From the IMG/VR virus record IMGVR_UViG_3300003322_000406, positions 1 through 47,348 of that record: DNA of 47,348 nt; one strand, 5' to 3'. The first letter of the stretch is position 1. Each line of letters begins with the position of its first letter. A program made the translations under genes and the position numbers. Origin of the DNA: a virus. Positions 21,921-28,337 of this stretch are shown piece after piece. Below the pieces are notes generated by a model. It made no database searches and was not told the DNA's origin. It worked only from the letters and a program-made list of their open reading frames with translations.

Positions 21921-22049
21921 TAAATAAAAACGGGCTGGCAAATTCTGCCGGGATCCATGTGTGGACGGCCGCCGGGTTTGGTTGGGTACCTTCCGGGAAG
22001 GCTGGCAAAGTCCTGAACATGGGCAGCATACTAACCAGCCCGCAGTATG
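21921..22049 (-). ncRNA. Candidate structured RNA between annealing protein and exonuclease
   Basis: The minus-strand RNA can form: an outer helix of eight pairs (CGGGCTGG at 22042-22035 with CCAGCCCG at 21938-21931) followed by TTTTTATTT; a 5' hairpin CATACT/AGTATG (22049-22044 with 22032-22027) whose loop holds the same CGGGCTGG, so outer helix and hairpin would make a pseudoknot or two alternative states; an inner helix CTGCC/GGCAG, CATGT/ACATG and GGAC/GTCC (22026-22010 with 21966-21945); and small hairpins CCTTC/GAAGG and GGCA/TGCC. The segment is the whole intergenic gap and ends as a terminator would. No known RNA class was recognised. Confidence 0.5.
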
Positions 22050-22976
22050 TTAATGCGGCATTTCACCGCCGGTATTGTCATTTCCAGCACCGGCTGCAGC
22101 CTTGCCTGTAGCTTTTTCCTGGGCCTTCTTTATGGCCGCTTCCGTTTCGCTGGTAGCTTTTCCCGCTTTGGTCTTCGGGTCCGGCTTAGGGAACAGTTCG
22201 GCCACGGTGGCCTCCTGGTTCTTAATCAGCGTACACATGCCGCGCAGGGTTGCCAGCTTTTCCAGGTCTATGTCTTCCACGCTTTTCAGTTCCAGAACCT
22301 GGCAAATTTGTTCATCCTTCACGCCCAGGCTGTGCAGGTAGTCCAGGGCCTTTTTACGGCGCGTTGGCAGCGTTTCGGCTGTTCCCTTCGCTACTTCCTT
22401 AATCTTGTCGTAAATGTCCTGTATGAGCGCGGCAGGAACCACCTTATACACCGCATTACGGAAGGCAATAGCGCACGCCGCCTGGCCTGTAACCACCTGC
22501 ATGTCTTCGGTCATGGTTTCCATGCGTCCGGTTTTCCGGTTCTTCCCTGGCCTGGTCGGGTCGGGTTCCCACACGTTTTGCAGGATGGACCGGGAAACCT
22601 CAACCGTTACGCAGGTGTTCGTTTCCAGGTCGTGGCATATACCCTGGGCGGTGATCTTGCGGCCATCGTTGTGAATTACGCGGGCGCCCGCGCGTATGTT
22701 TCCGTAGCTGCTTACTACAATTTCAGCCAGGCGAACGCTGGGACCTTCCAGGGTTTTGCCACCCCTGGGCAGGGCGTACGCGCATGACTGGGCCACGTCT
22801 TCGTTAATCGTGGCTATGCTCATGGTTTTATCCATGAACGCCTTAATCGAACGCGGGAACGCCTTTGCGGTCGCTATCTGCATATCAATTTCGGCCTTTA
22901 AAACCAGGCTTAACTGCGCGTCGTCTTTCAGCACTTCCACGCTATTAACCTGGGTTACGTTGTCGTTTTGCTCCAT
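22050..22976 (-). CDS. Putative single-strand annealing protein (308 aa)
   Basis: Central region matches a phage family with the pattern ALPRGGKTLEGPSVRLAEI, SSYGNIRAGARV (quoted in parts) and TGQAACAIAFRNAVYKVVP, which occurs next to YqaJ or other exonucleases and is thought to be a RecT-like annealing protein. It lies directly upstream of the YqaJ-type exonuclease, supporting a two-component recombinase. The C-terminal 50 residues are Ala/Lys/Gly-rich and disordered. The family assignment is from memory of conserved motifs, not from a search. Confidence 0.72.
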   Translation of the reverse strand: MEQNDNVTQVNSVEVLKDDAQLSLVLKAEIDMQIATAKAFPRSIKAFMDKTMSIATINEDVAQSCAYALPRGGKTLEGPSVRLAEIVVSSYGNIRAGARVIHNDGRKITAQGICHDLETNTCVTVEVSRSILQNVWEPDPTRPGKNRKTGRMETMTEDMQVVTGQAACAIAFRNAVYKVVPAALIQDIYDKIKEVAKGTAETLPTRRKKALDYLHSLGVKDEQICQVLELKSVEDIDLEKLATLRGMCTLIKNQEATVAELFPKPDPKTKAGKATSETEAAIKKAQEKATGKAAAGAGNDNTGGEMPH

Positions 22977-23001
22977 AATGCGGCTTTTGAGCGGTTAAAA
23001 A

Positions 23002-23277
23002 TTATTGTTTCTGTTCTACCTGGTCGGCCAGGTCGTTAAGCTGCTGGGCGGCGCTGCGTTCGTCTTCCAGGCGCTTTTTAAAAAATGCGTTGATCTTGTC
23101 CGGCAGTTCTGGCATGGAAACGTACCCGTATATTAACGCGCGGTCAATAACGGGGCGGCTATACTGCAACTTTTCCGCCATCAGTTCCGGGTCGCCCTTC
23201 CGGCGCAACCGCTTCCAGGCGTCGTGCAGTTCCTGGGATATGGTGCGGGGCCATTCGCGCTTGTTTTGTCGTGCCAT
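23002..23277 (-). CDS. Small HTH DNA-binding protein, candidate regulator (91 aa)
   Basis: Residues 10-60 look like a Cro/CI-type HTH: AWKRLRRKGDPELMAEKL as helices 1-2 and YSRPVIDRALIYGYVSMPEL as turn and recognition helix, followed by INAFFKKRLEDE. The C-terminus is a short coiled coil. It heads the recombination operon under a promoter with the shared GTTTCGG element, as expected for an autoregulated Cro-like protein. It is therefore the best candidate to bind that element; this is inference. Confidence 0.68.
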   Translation of the reverse strand: MARQNKREWPRTISQELHDAWKRLRRKGDPELMAEKLQYSRPVIDRALIYGYVSMPELPDKINAFFKKRLEDERSAAQQLNDLADQVEQKQ

Positions 23278-23305
23278 AAGTAAATATTAAACTGTTTTAT
23301 TGCGT

Positions 23306-23336
23306 CAAAATTAAACATTTCCGAAACATAACCAAA
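23306..23336 (-). promoter_or_regulatory. Promoter of the HTH/recombination operon
   Basis: -7 element TAATTTTG (23313-23306) and -33 element TTTG (23336-23333), spaced by 19 bases, the best match to the Bacteroidota promoter in the window. The start site would lie about 20 bases before the ATG at 23277. The operator-like element overlaps it. Confidence 0.7.
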
Positions 23337-23346
23337 ACATTTTTAT
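23318..23346 (-). promoter_or_regulatory. Operator-like element, copy b
   Basis: On the minus strand: TATAAAAATG, TTTTGG, TTATG, TTTCGGAAA. It matches copies a, c and d with one box changed to TTTTGG. Confidence 0.6.
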
Positions 23347-23413
23347 AACGAAATAGAAAAGCGGGGCGGGTAACTCCTAATTTTTGCGGTTTTGGGACTT
23401 GTTGGGAAGGAAA

Positions 23414-23448
23414 TAAAAAAGCCTGGGCCTTCACGGGGTCCCAGGCTT
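23414..23448 (-). terminator. Strong terminator upstream of the recombination operon
   Basis: AGCCTGGG and CCCAGGCT arms around a 12-base loop, then TTTTTT on the minus strand, after the gene ending at 23489. Confidence 0.8.
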
Positions 23449-23488
23449 CCAGTTATGCCAAACTGTGCGCGTTACCGGTTCAAATATA

Positions 23489-23809
23489 CTAAAATTCAGA
23501 ATCTAAAAACCCGTTTATAAACGCCTCGCAGCACACCGTTGCAGCCGCCGACTTATTCACCGTTAAACAGTTGATCGCTTTATTAAGCTGCTCAATGCCT
23601 ACCGGCGGGCCAGCTATCGAACCAATAGCCAGGCACATCGTACATTCAGCCTTTGTGGGCGGGTTGGTGTCCAAAAGTTTAAACGATACCACCGCGGCCA
23701 GCTTCACCGGTCCCGCTTTCACGGTAACATAGTATCCGTTTTCCTCGCTATCGTGGCGTTTCAGGAAATTAAAAATAAGGTCGGGACCGACGTATAACAG
23801 GCGTTCCAT
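23489..23809 (-). CDS. Hypothetical cysteine-containing protein (106 aa)
   Basis: Contains ECTMCLAIGS and VCCEAFING with several cysteines, and a basic/aromatic N-terminus (RLLYVGPDLIFNFLKR). It could bind a metal. It is the last gene of the unit that starts at 26810, ends just before a strong terminator, and is TAATG-coupled to the preceding gene. No family is recognised. Confidence 0.72.
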   Translation of the reverse strand: MERLLYVGPDLIFNFLKRHDSEENGYYVTVKAGPVKLAAVVSFKLLDTNPPTKAECTMCLAIGSIAGPPVGIEQLNKAINCLTVNKSAAATVCCEAFINGFLDSEF

Positions 23810-24285
23810 TAGCGAAAATTTAGCTTTTCAAAACCGCCGTTACGGATTTCCTGGAAACCGTTGTTACAGGCTTCCGCGTGCCCCAGTAGTTCCTGCGCCC
23901 TGGCTATGTCTTCCCGGATAGCCTTAACCCGGTTTTCCCGGTCCTTCCCCAGTTCGTTAAGGATAACGGCAGTAATTTGGTTTTGGTCGTTGCCGTGGTG
24001 CTGCCTTATCATGGTGAGGCACGCCTGGAGCGTTTCCTCCATTGTCCTGGGCCTGGCATTTACCACGGTGCTGGCCTGTTCGTTTTTTCCGTCCTTAATG
24101 CCTTGTATGTACGCTTTTTCTTCGCGTTCGCTGAACTCCTTACGGATACTTTCGGGCCACACGCCGTCGGTATCCACCAGGTGAACGGTGGCGCCCTTGT
24201 CGAAAACAATGTACTGTTTACCGGCCGGTATAGTAACGCGGCGGCTTTTCGTGCTGGCCTTAACGGCCTGGTTTGCTTTTGCCAT
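23809..24285 (-). CDS. Hypothetical helical protein (158 aa)
   Basis: A small beta domain near residues 15-40 (RRVTIPAGKQYIVFDKGATVHL in parts; GATVHLVDTDGVWP) is followed by a long helical region with ARAQELLGHAEA. No family is recognised. Coupled to the next gene by a shared TAATG. Confidence 0.72.
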   Translation of the reverse strand: MAKANQAVKASTKSRRVTIPAGKQYIVFDKGATVHLVDTDGVWPESIRKEFSEREEKAYIQGIKDGKNEQASTVVNARPRTMEETLQACLTMIRQHHGNDQNQITAVILNELGKDRENRVKAIREDIARAQELLGHAEACNNGFQEIRNGGFEKLNFR

Positions 24286-24294
24286 AATAGCGGT

Positions 24295-24525
24295 TTATTG
24301 ATTGTTAAAAAATACCTTCGGCCAGTCGCGGCGTAGGGTCATATAAATGTCGAAATAGTAGGTACGTGGCCCGTATGTAAGTTCCGGCCGGGCCACCTTT
24401 TCCACGAAGTCGCGCACGTCCTGGTCCCTGGCATCAGCGCCCATAAGGCGGGCCAGTTCTTCGCGGTGCCGGTAAATAAATTCGTACCGGTCGCGCCTGC
24501 GCTCTATCGTGGACCTCATGCGCAT
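24295..24525 (-). CDS. Small basic protein (76 aa)
   Basis: Arg-rich N-terminus (MRMRSTIERRRDRYEFIYR) and a YYFDIYMTLRRDWP segment. The start shares one base with the stop of the SSB-like gene. A second ATG at codon 3 is an alternative start. It may bind nucleic acid together with the SSB-like protein; no family is recognised. Confidence 0.72.
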   Translation of the reverse strand: MRMRSTIERRRDRYEFIYRHREELARLMGADARDQDVRDFVEKVARPELTYGPRTYYFDIYMTLRRDWPKVFFNNQ

Positions 24526-24923
24526 TAAAACGGTAGATCATCGTCCGGGCCTGCCACCGGCGGCTGCCCGCCCTGCGGTTGTTGTTGCTGGTTTTTTGGC
24601 GGTATGCCACCGGTTTGCTGCCTGGTGCTGGGCGGTACCTTTGTGGTGCCGGTGCGCTCCATTTTCCAGCATTTCAGCGTGTTCATAACGCCCTCTTTAC
24701 CGTTCTTTGACCACTTCCGGCCGCGCAGGTCAACGCTGCATTTAACCACGTCGCCTGGCACGAAGTTGTCCAAAATATTAGCGTCGCCCTGGTGAAATTC
24801 CAGCGCGTACGTGTTGGGGTACTGTGCGTCCGTTTCCTGAACCCAGGCTACCCGCTTTTCAAAGTTGCCGAAGATTTCCGACGGGAAAACGTCGGTTAAA
24901 ATCCCCTGAATAATTACCGTCAT
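24525..24923 (-). CDS. SSB-like protein of the DUF3127 type (132 aa)
   Basis: Residues 1-85 look like a DUF3127/OB-fold domain common in Bacteroidota: MTVIIQGILTDVFPSE, RVAWVQETDAQYPNTYALEF in parts, DVVKCSVDLRGRKW and a final strand MNTLKCWKME. The rest is a flexible Gln/Pro/Gly linker ending in the acidic DDDLPF, the typical SSB C-terminal tip that binds partner proteins. It probably coats single-stranded DNA in replication and recombination. Overlaps the previous gene by four bases. Confidence 0.82.
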   Translation of the reverse strand: MTVIIQGILTDVFPSEIFGNFEKRVAWVQETDAQYPNTYALEFHQGDANILDNFVPGDVVKCSVDLRGRKWSKNGKEGVMNTLKCWKMERTGTTKVPPSTRQQTGGIPPKNQQQQPQGGQPPVAGPDDDLPF

Positions 24924-25252
24924 AGTTTGCGTGTTGGTATGTTGTTTAAAAAAGTGTGAATATATGGGGCCGCGTCCTTCGCGCCCTGCTGGGCCAGGTC
25001 CCCGACCAGTTCCTGGACCAGTAACACACTGTCCGGCAATGGTAGGCGGCTGTAAACTTCGTCGAACGCCCAGGCTTTGATATCATTAACCCGCAGTAAC
25101 CAAACCGGCGGCGCGTCGCCATTGCTGGCCTGCCATGCGGGGGCTTCCATTTTTACGGTTTCTTCACCGATCGCGCCCTGGGCCTGCAATACTTTGAATA
25201 GTTCCAGCCAGGTAGGGATCCCGAAAACGTCGTTAAGGTCCTGTTTGGTCAT
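24920..25252 (-). CDS. Hypothetical protein (110 aa)
   Basis: Start at ATG 25252 (MTKQDLNDVFG); a longer frame would run into the upstream gene. Contains LNDVFGIPTWLELFKVLQAQG, in parts, and PPVWLLRVNDIKAWAF, which looks like a small alpha/beta domain, perhaps a degenerate HTH. Overlaps the SSB-like gene by four bases and likely partners it. No family is recognised. Confidence 0.72.
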   Translation of the reverse strand: MTKQDLNDVFGIPTWLELFKVLQAQGAIGEETVKMEAPAWQASNGDAPPVWLLRVNDIKAWAFDEVYSRLPLPDSVLLVQELVGDLAQQGAKDAAPYIHTFLNNIPTRKL

Positions 25253-25269
25253 GGGCCACGGGGTTGTGG

Positions 25270-25671
25270 TTATTGGTTTTGGCTGCGGCGCAGGTCTTCC
25301 ACGTCTTCGGCCAGTTGGTCCGCCTGGGCCTGCATATCGTCCACCTGCTTTATGAAATTGGCCGTTTCTTCCGCTATATACTTCGGCAGCCAATAAGCCC
25401 GCACCTGGTCCATATATGCGCTGCTGGATATGCTGCTGCCGTAGCCGCTTTTTTCATACTGGAAAACCCAATACGGCGCTTTAGTGTCCTGTTTGGGTTT
25501 GTCCTGGCCTTCGCCTTTCAGCATGTTAAACGTAAGGTATGGAAACGGGGTATCGGTTGCCGCGGTCAATCGGTTGCCGCGTATAAATTTCGACACCTCC
25601 ATTAAATCGGCGTCCAGGCGTGCGGCCGCGCGTTTGTTAATGACTTCCTGCAATGTATTTATTTGCTCCAT
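25270..25671 (-). CDS. Hypothetical protein with C-terminal coiled coil (133 aa)
   Basis: Start at ATG 25671 (MEQINTLQEV), one base after the early leader motif. Middle region is aromatic (PFPYLTFNML, APYWVFQYEKSGYG); the last 35 residues are a coiled coil (IKQVDDMQAQADQLAEDVED). No family is recognised. Confidence 0.75.
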   Translation of the reverse strand: MEQINTLQEVINKRAAARLDADLMEVSKFIRGNRLTAATDTPFPYLTFNMLKGEGQDKPKQDTKAPYWVFQYEKSGYGSSISSSAYMDQVRAYWLPKYIAEETANFIKQVDDMQAQADQLAEDVEDLRRSQNQ

Positions 25672-25672
25672 T

Positions 25673-25683
25673 GTAACGATTGC
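25673..25683 (-). promoter_or_regulatory. Early leader motif AATCGTTAC, copy 7
   Basis: GCAATCGTTAC, one base before the ATG at 25671. Confidence 0.65.
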
Positions 25684-25704
25684 CCGCAACCGGCGGGCGG
25701 CGGG

Positions 25705-25950
25705 TTAATTGTTTAACCGTATAAAAAGCAGGGTTTCCGCTTCTTTATACGGCGAAAATTGGGTATGTGTAAGGATTTGAAAGAACTCCCAGGGGTTGCG
25801 CTTGTGCCTTTTAACGCGCCTGTCCACCAGCTTTAACAGATTTTCCAGGCTGTTACTGCTGATTATATAGGCATCCTTCCGGCCTTCCCTTCGGTACTCC
25901 CTTTTTACGTGGAACACTACGCAATATTTTGGCGTCCTGTTCTTTTTCAT
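25705..25950 (-). CDS. Basic small protein (81 aa)
   Basis: Highly basic, with aromatic residues (YCVVFHVKREYRREGRKDAY) and a final hydrophobic strand (AETLLFIRLNN). It lies just after the lipoprotein gene. A nucleic-acid- or nucleoid-directed role is possible; no family is recognised. Confidence 0.72.
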   Translation of the reverse strand: MKKNRTPKYCVVFHVKREYRREGRKDAYIISSNSLENLLKLVDRRVKRHKRNPWEFFQILTHTQFSPYKEAETLLFIRLNN

Positions 25951-25956
25951 AGGGCT

Positions 25957-26307
25957 TTATTTCAGGTCAAAAAATTGGCAGCCAGTGGTACCGGCGGCCA
26001 CGGTAAAAGAAACCTGTTTATTAGCGTTCGGGTTGGCCGGGTCCAGGTAATCGGCTTTATAGCTGCCTGGTGCCAGGCTAATGGCAGCAAACCCGGACGC
26101 GCTACACGCGGGCGCGTTGGCGCTGTAGTTCACCCGGCCGTAATCCTGGCCGGATACCTTCACGGTAATAACTTTCGTCGCCGTTACCATGTTGGTGCTG
26201 TAGAACTTAACGGTGGCCTTTGTGGGGGCCGGTGGTGCTGGGCTGTCCACGGACTTGCTGCACGATACGATCGCCACCAGGGCGACAATGGTTAAAAGTT
26301 GTTTCAT
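25957..26307 (-). CDS. Phage-encoded lipoprotein (116 aa)
   Basis: The N-terminus MKQLLTIVALVAIVSCSKS is a signal peptide with a lipobox (I-V-S-C, Cys 16), so the protein should be lipidated and held in a membrane. A short Pro-rich linker (SPAPPAPTKA) leads to a beta-rich domain with two further cysteines (APACSAS and TGCQFFDLK) that may form a disulphide. It is in an early unit, not in the lysis cluster, so it may act in superinfection exclusion, like receptor-blocking lipoproteins of other phages; an outer-membrane spanin is a less likely reading. Coupled by ATGA to the 32-aa TM peptide. Confidence 0.82.
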   Translation of the reverse strand: MKQLLTIVALVAIVSCSKSVDSPAPPAPTKATVKFYSTNMVTATKVITVKVSGQDYGRVNYSANAPACSASGFAAISLAPGSYKADYLDPANPNANKQVSFTVAAGTTGCQFFDLK

Positions 26308-26402
26308 TGTTTTTTGTTTGAACCGGCGGGCAGCCTGCGGACCAGGATAAACAGGGCCAGCATGATGGCCGCAGCCAGTAGGTTAAGTAATAAAAATTTC
26401 AT
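26304..26402 (-). CDS. Tiny membrane peptide coupled to the lipoprotein (32 aa)
   Basis: ATG at 26402, stop TGA sharing ATGA with the lipoprotein start. The peptide begins MKFLLLNLLAAAIMLALFIL and ends in a basic tail (VRRLPAG, NKKQ), so it is a single-pass membrane peptide. Stop/start coupling to the lipoprotein and codon usage like the neighbours support a real gene. Confidence 0.68.
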   Translation of the reverse strand: MKFLLLNLLAAAIMLALFILVRRLPAGSNKKQ

Positions 26403-26423
26403 GTTGTAAAGGTTGGGAATGAA

Positions 26424-26445
26424 GGCCGGTGCATTACTCCCGGCC
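26424..26445 (-). terminator. G+C-rich hairpin after the 118-aa gene
   Basis: GGCCGG and CCGGCC arms with a 10-base loop on the minus strand, between 26402 and 26454; no T run, so it may be a weak terminator or processing site. Confidence 0.4.
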
Positions 26446-26453
26446 GATCTGGT

Positions 26454-26810
26454 TTAAAGGTGTTGGCCGTATGCGTCGGGAAATTCCATGTAATAACCCC
26501 ACACTTCCTGGTCGCTTCCGCTGTGGTAGAAACGGTTCTTTTCAACTGGCTGCGGGGCGGGTGCTGGTTTTTCCGGTAACATTATTCCAGCCGCAGCGGC
26601 TGCCGCTGGGTGAACTCCCGCGCCCTGATTTACCGCCGCGGTTATAGTTTCTTCGTAGCTTAAAAAAGCGAAGCCCTGCGCTATCATGGCGTCGAAACCT
26701 TCGCTATCCATAGCATGGCGCGAAACGGCTACATATTGGCCGTTAATGGTAAAAAATACGTCGCCTGTACCGTTTTTAAATGCCTCGTTTATGGTGTTGT
26801 AAGTTGTCAT
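26454..26810 (-). CDS. Early protein, first gene of its unit (118 aa)
   Basis: Start at ATG 26810 (MTTYNTINEAF); an upstream GTG lies within the promoter. The N-terminal half is a compact domain (TGDVFFTINGQYVAVSRHAM). An Ala-rich stretch and Pro-rich linker (EKPAPAPQPVEK) follow, then a short C-terminal part with WGYYMEFPD. As the first gene behind an operator-controlled promoter it is probably made early. No family is recognised. Confidence 0.75.
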   Translation of the reverse strand: MTTYNTINEAFKNGTGDVFFTINGQYVAVSRHAMDSEGFDAMIAQGFAFLSYEETITAAVNQGAGVHPAAAAAAGIMLPEKPAPAPQPVEKNRFYHSGSDQEVWGYYMEFPDAYGQHL

Positions 26811-26827
26811 AATTGTGTTTGTTTCCA

Positions 26828-26860
26828 CAAATATAGTAAAGTTTCCGAAACATTACCAAA
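26828..26860 (-). promoter_or_regulatory. Promoter of the 118-aa/lipoprotein/SSB unit
   Basis: -7 TATATTTG (26835-26828) with TTTG (26860-26857) 21 bases upstream. The start site would lie about ten bases before the ATG at 26810. Confidence 0.55.
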
Positions 26861-26882
26861 ACGAAACCGAAATATTTTTATA
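26841..26882 (-). promoter_or_regulatory. Operator-like element, copy c (three boxes)
   Basis: On the minus strand: TATAAAAATATTTCGG, then TTTCG, TTTTGG, then TAATGTTTCGGAAAC. It has an extra box compared with copies a and d and extends into the 3' end of the 62-aa gene. Confidence 0.6.
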
Positions 26883-27066
26883 ACGCGGCCTTAATTTTTC
26901 GCAAAAGTCTGCCTATAACTACCACGCGGATGCCATTAAAAGCCACCAACATGCTGCCGTTTTTGCCACGGATGCACTTACCATCCGGGCGACGAACTGC
27001 ACTACATGCCTGCCCTTTATATTTAGGGTCTGTAAACCGGTCGCCTAAATAAATGTAATCTGCCAT
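26878..27066 (-). CDS. Small basic protein with two cysteines (62 aa)
   Basis: Start at ATG 27066 (MADYIYLGDRF); the longer frame runs into the methyltransferase gene. Sequence includes FTDPKYKGQACSAVRR and CIRGKNGSMLVAFNGIRVVV with a basic end. It resembles small conserved early proteins of unknown function. Its 3' end overlaps the next promoter's operator. Confidence 0.72.
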   Translation of the reverse strand: MADYIYLGDRFTDPKYKGQACSAVRRPDGKCIRGKNGSMLVAFNGIRVVVIGRLLRKIKAAL

Positions 27067-27067
27067 A

Positions 27068-27754
27068 CTATGGATTTGCTGTAAAAAATGCCCGCGCAAA
27101 GCCTGCGGGGGTGTTACTCCTTATTGTCTTCGTACGTTCAGTTTTCCCGCCCGTTTTCGCCATAATAGCGGACGTTTGATATATACGGCCATTTGTGGAC
27201 TGGGCCACCGTAATAGGCTGTACGGGCTTCCTGGGTAGATCGGTGTTAAACTTGCCCCATAGGATGGTTTTTTTTGTGTACGGGTCGCCATAGTCGCACG
27301 GGTTAAAACTCATGGCGCGATACTTCGCGGCATGTGGTACCAGGCTTTCCAGGCGTCCGGGCGGGTTTTCCATTACCCAAAATTTCCAGGGGAACAGGTC
27401 GCGCAGGATTAACACAATGTCCACCAGCGCGGCCGCGTAGTCGCTTACGCTCCAATCCGGGCCGTATGGTTCCGGCGCCGGTGTTCGGTCTTTTTCAGGC
27501 CAATACTGGGCGCCTGCGCTCGATATGTCGGTGCAGGGTGGCGCCGCAATAAGGCCCCACGGTATGTAGCCATTTTCCTGGGCTTCCTCAATTTCCATTT
27601 GCAGCCTGGAAAACTTCGTAAGTATGCAGCCTTCTTTTTTGTAATCCCATAGCAGGGTTGGGTACCCGGCTTTAATATACGGCCTGGGCCACTTTCCTGA
27701 ATAGTCGTATATACTAACTATCAATCGCTGGGCGGGGTATAAAGGTAGCTGCAT
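27068..27754 (-). CDS. Orphan cytosine C5 DNA methyltransferase-like protein (228 aa)
   Basis: Catalytic motif IV is IAAPPCTDISS (Pro-Cys near residue 74), motif VI is VMENPPG (Glu-Asn near 138), and NPCDYGDPYTKKTILWG with TPAGFARAFF at the end are hallmarks of phage C5 methyltransferases. Motif I is unusual: IVSIYDYSGKWPRPY replaces the usual F-x-G-x-G, as in other phage members. The target-recognition region is short. No restriction gene is linked. Given the exceptional number of CCWGG sites here, a Dcm-like specificity is tempting but unproven. Confidence 0.78.
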   Translation of the reverse strand: MQLPLYPAQRLIVSIYDYSGKWPRPYIKAGYPTLLWDYKKEGCILTKFSRLQMEIEEAQENGYIPWGLIAAPPCTDISSAGAQYWPEKDRTPAPEPYGPDWSVSDYAAALVDIVLILRDLFPWKFWVMENPPGRLESLVPHAAKYRAMSFNPCDYGDPYTKKTILWGKFNTDLPRKPVQPITVAQSTNGRIYQTSAIMAKTGGKTERTKTIRSNTPAGFARAFFTANP

Positions 27755-27757
27755 GGC

Positions 27758-28267
27758 TTAGTCCATTAAACCGGTTAATAATGCGCGGGTATGCTCTTTT
27801 TCAACTTCGGGCAGGCTGGTAAGGTCTGCGTTTGTACATTGGAAAACCTGCCCATTGCTTAGAACTATGTAGCGGCCCAGGCAACTGTCCACCCATACAT
27901 TGCCTGTATGCGCTTGCATGTGGAAATAACCGGCGCGGCCGCACCATTCTGCGTCCCGGTTAGTACAACGCGTTTCTTTTTCAACCCGGTATTTTTGGGC
28001 TGTCCGGGCCAGGTGATCGTTCATTTCTTCCAGGCTGAAAAACTGCATGTTTAAAAATTTTGGTAAGTCAAAGCCCAACACGTCGAACATTATGCCGGGG
28101 TCGTCATTCCACTGAAGCAATAGCTGGGCTATCATTTTTTTAACGCCGTCGGTGGTCGGTTCCTTAACTACGTTTTCAATCCCGGCGCCCCATATACTAT
28201 TCAGTTTCGCGGTTGCCTTTATGCGCTCAAATACCTGCGCTTCCAGGTCGGATAATTGGTTTGTCAT
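27758..28267 (-). CDS. Early protein with cysteine-histidine motif, first gene of its unit (169 aa)
   Basis: Start at ATG 28267 (MTNQLSDLE), after the early leader motif. The N-terminal 90 residues are helical. The C-terminal part has CTNRDAEWCGRAGYFHM and WVDSCLGRYIVLSNGQVFQC, a likely zinc site. It is separated from the methyltransferase by three bases and may be its partner or an independent early protein. No family is recognised. Confidence 0.75.
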   Translation of the reverse strand: MTNQLSDLEAQVFERIKATAKLNSIWGAGIENVVKEPTTDGVKKMIAQLLLQWNDDPGIMFDVLGFDLPKFLNMQFFSLEEMNDHLARTAQKYRVEKETRCTNRDAEWCGRAGYFHMQAHTGNVWVDSCLGRYIVLSNGQVFQCTNADLTSLPEVEKEHTRALLTGLMD

Positions 28268-28269
28268 TT

Positions 28270-28280
28270 GTAACGATTTG
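28270..28280 (-). promoter_or_regulatory. Early leader motif AATCGTTAC, copy 8
   Basis: CAAATCGTTAC, two bases before the ATG at 28267, only three bases downstream of the -7 element. Confidence 0.75.
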
Positions 28281-28283
28281 TCA

Positions 28284-28315
28284 CAAATATACACGTTTTA
28301 GAAACATTTCCGAAA
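28284..28315 (-). promoter_or_regulatory. Promoter of the first early unit
   Basis: -7 TATATTTG (28291-28284) with TTTC (28315-28312) 20 bases upstream, overlapped by operator copy d. Confidence 0.58.
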
Positions 28316-28334
28316 CAATACCGAAATATTTTTA
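28308..28334 (-). promoter_or_regulatory. Operator-like element, copy d
   Basis: Exactly the same 27 bases as 18160-18186 (two TTTCGG boxes 11 bp apart after TAAAAATA on the minus strand). Confidence 0.65.
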
Positions 28335-28337
28335 AAA

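Noticed and set aside
21931-22049. HDV-like, twister or hammerhead ribozyme
   Set aside because: The conserved core sequences of these classes are absent, although the fold is nested.
22047-22787. Plus-strand open frame (246 codons) opposite the annealing protein
   Set aside because: Composition typical of a shadow frame (Arg/Gly/Phe/Cys-rich), and the minus-strand frame has a clear conserved protein.
25253-25393. Longer N-terminus for the 110-aa early protein (start at 25393)
   Set aside because: The added 47 residues are Gly/Pro/Arg-rich shadow of the upstream gene, and ATG 25252 begins a folded domain.
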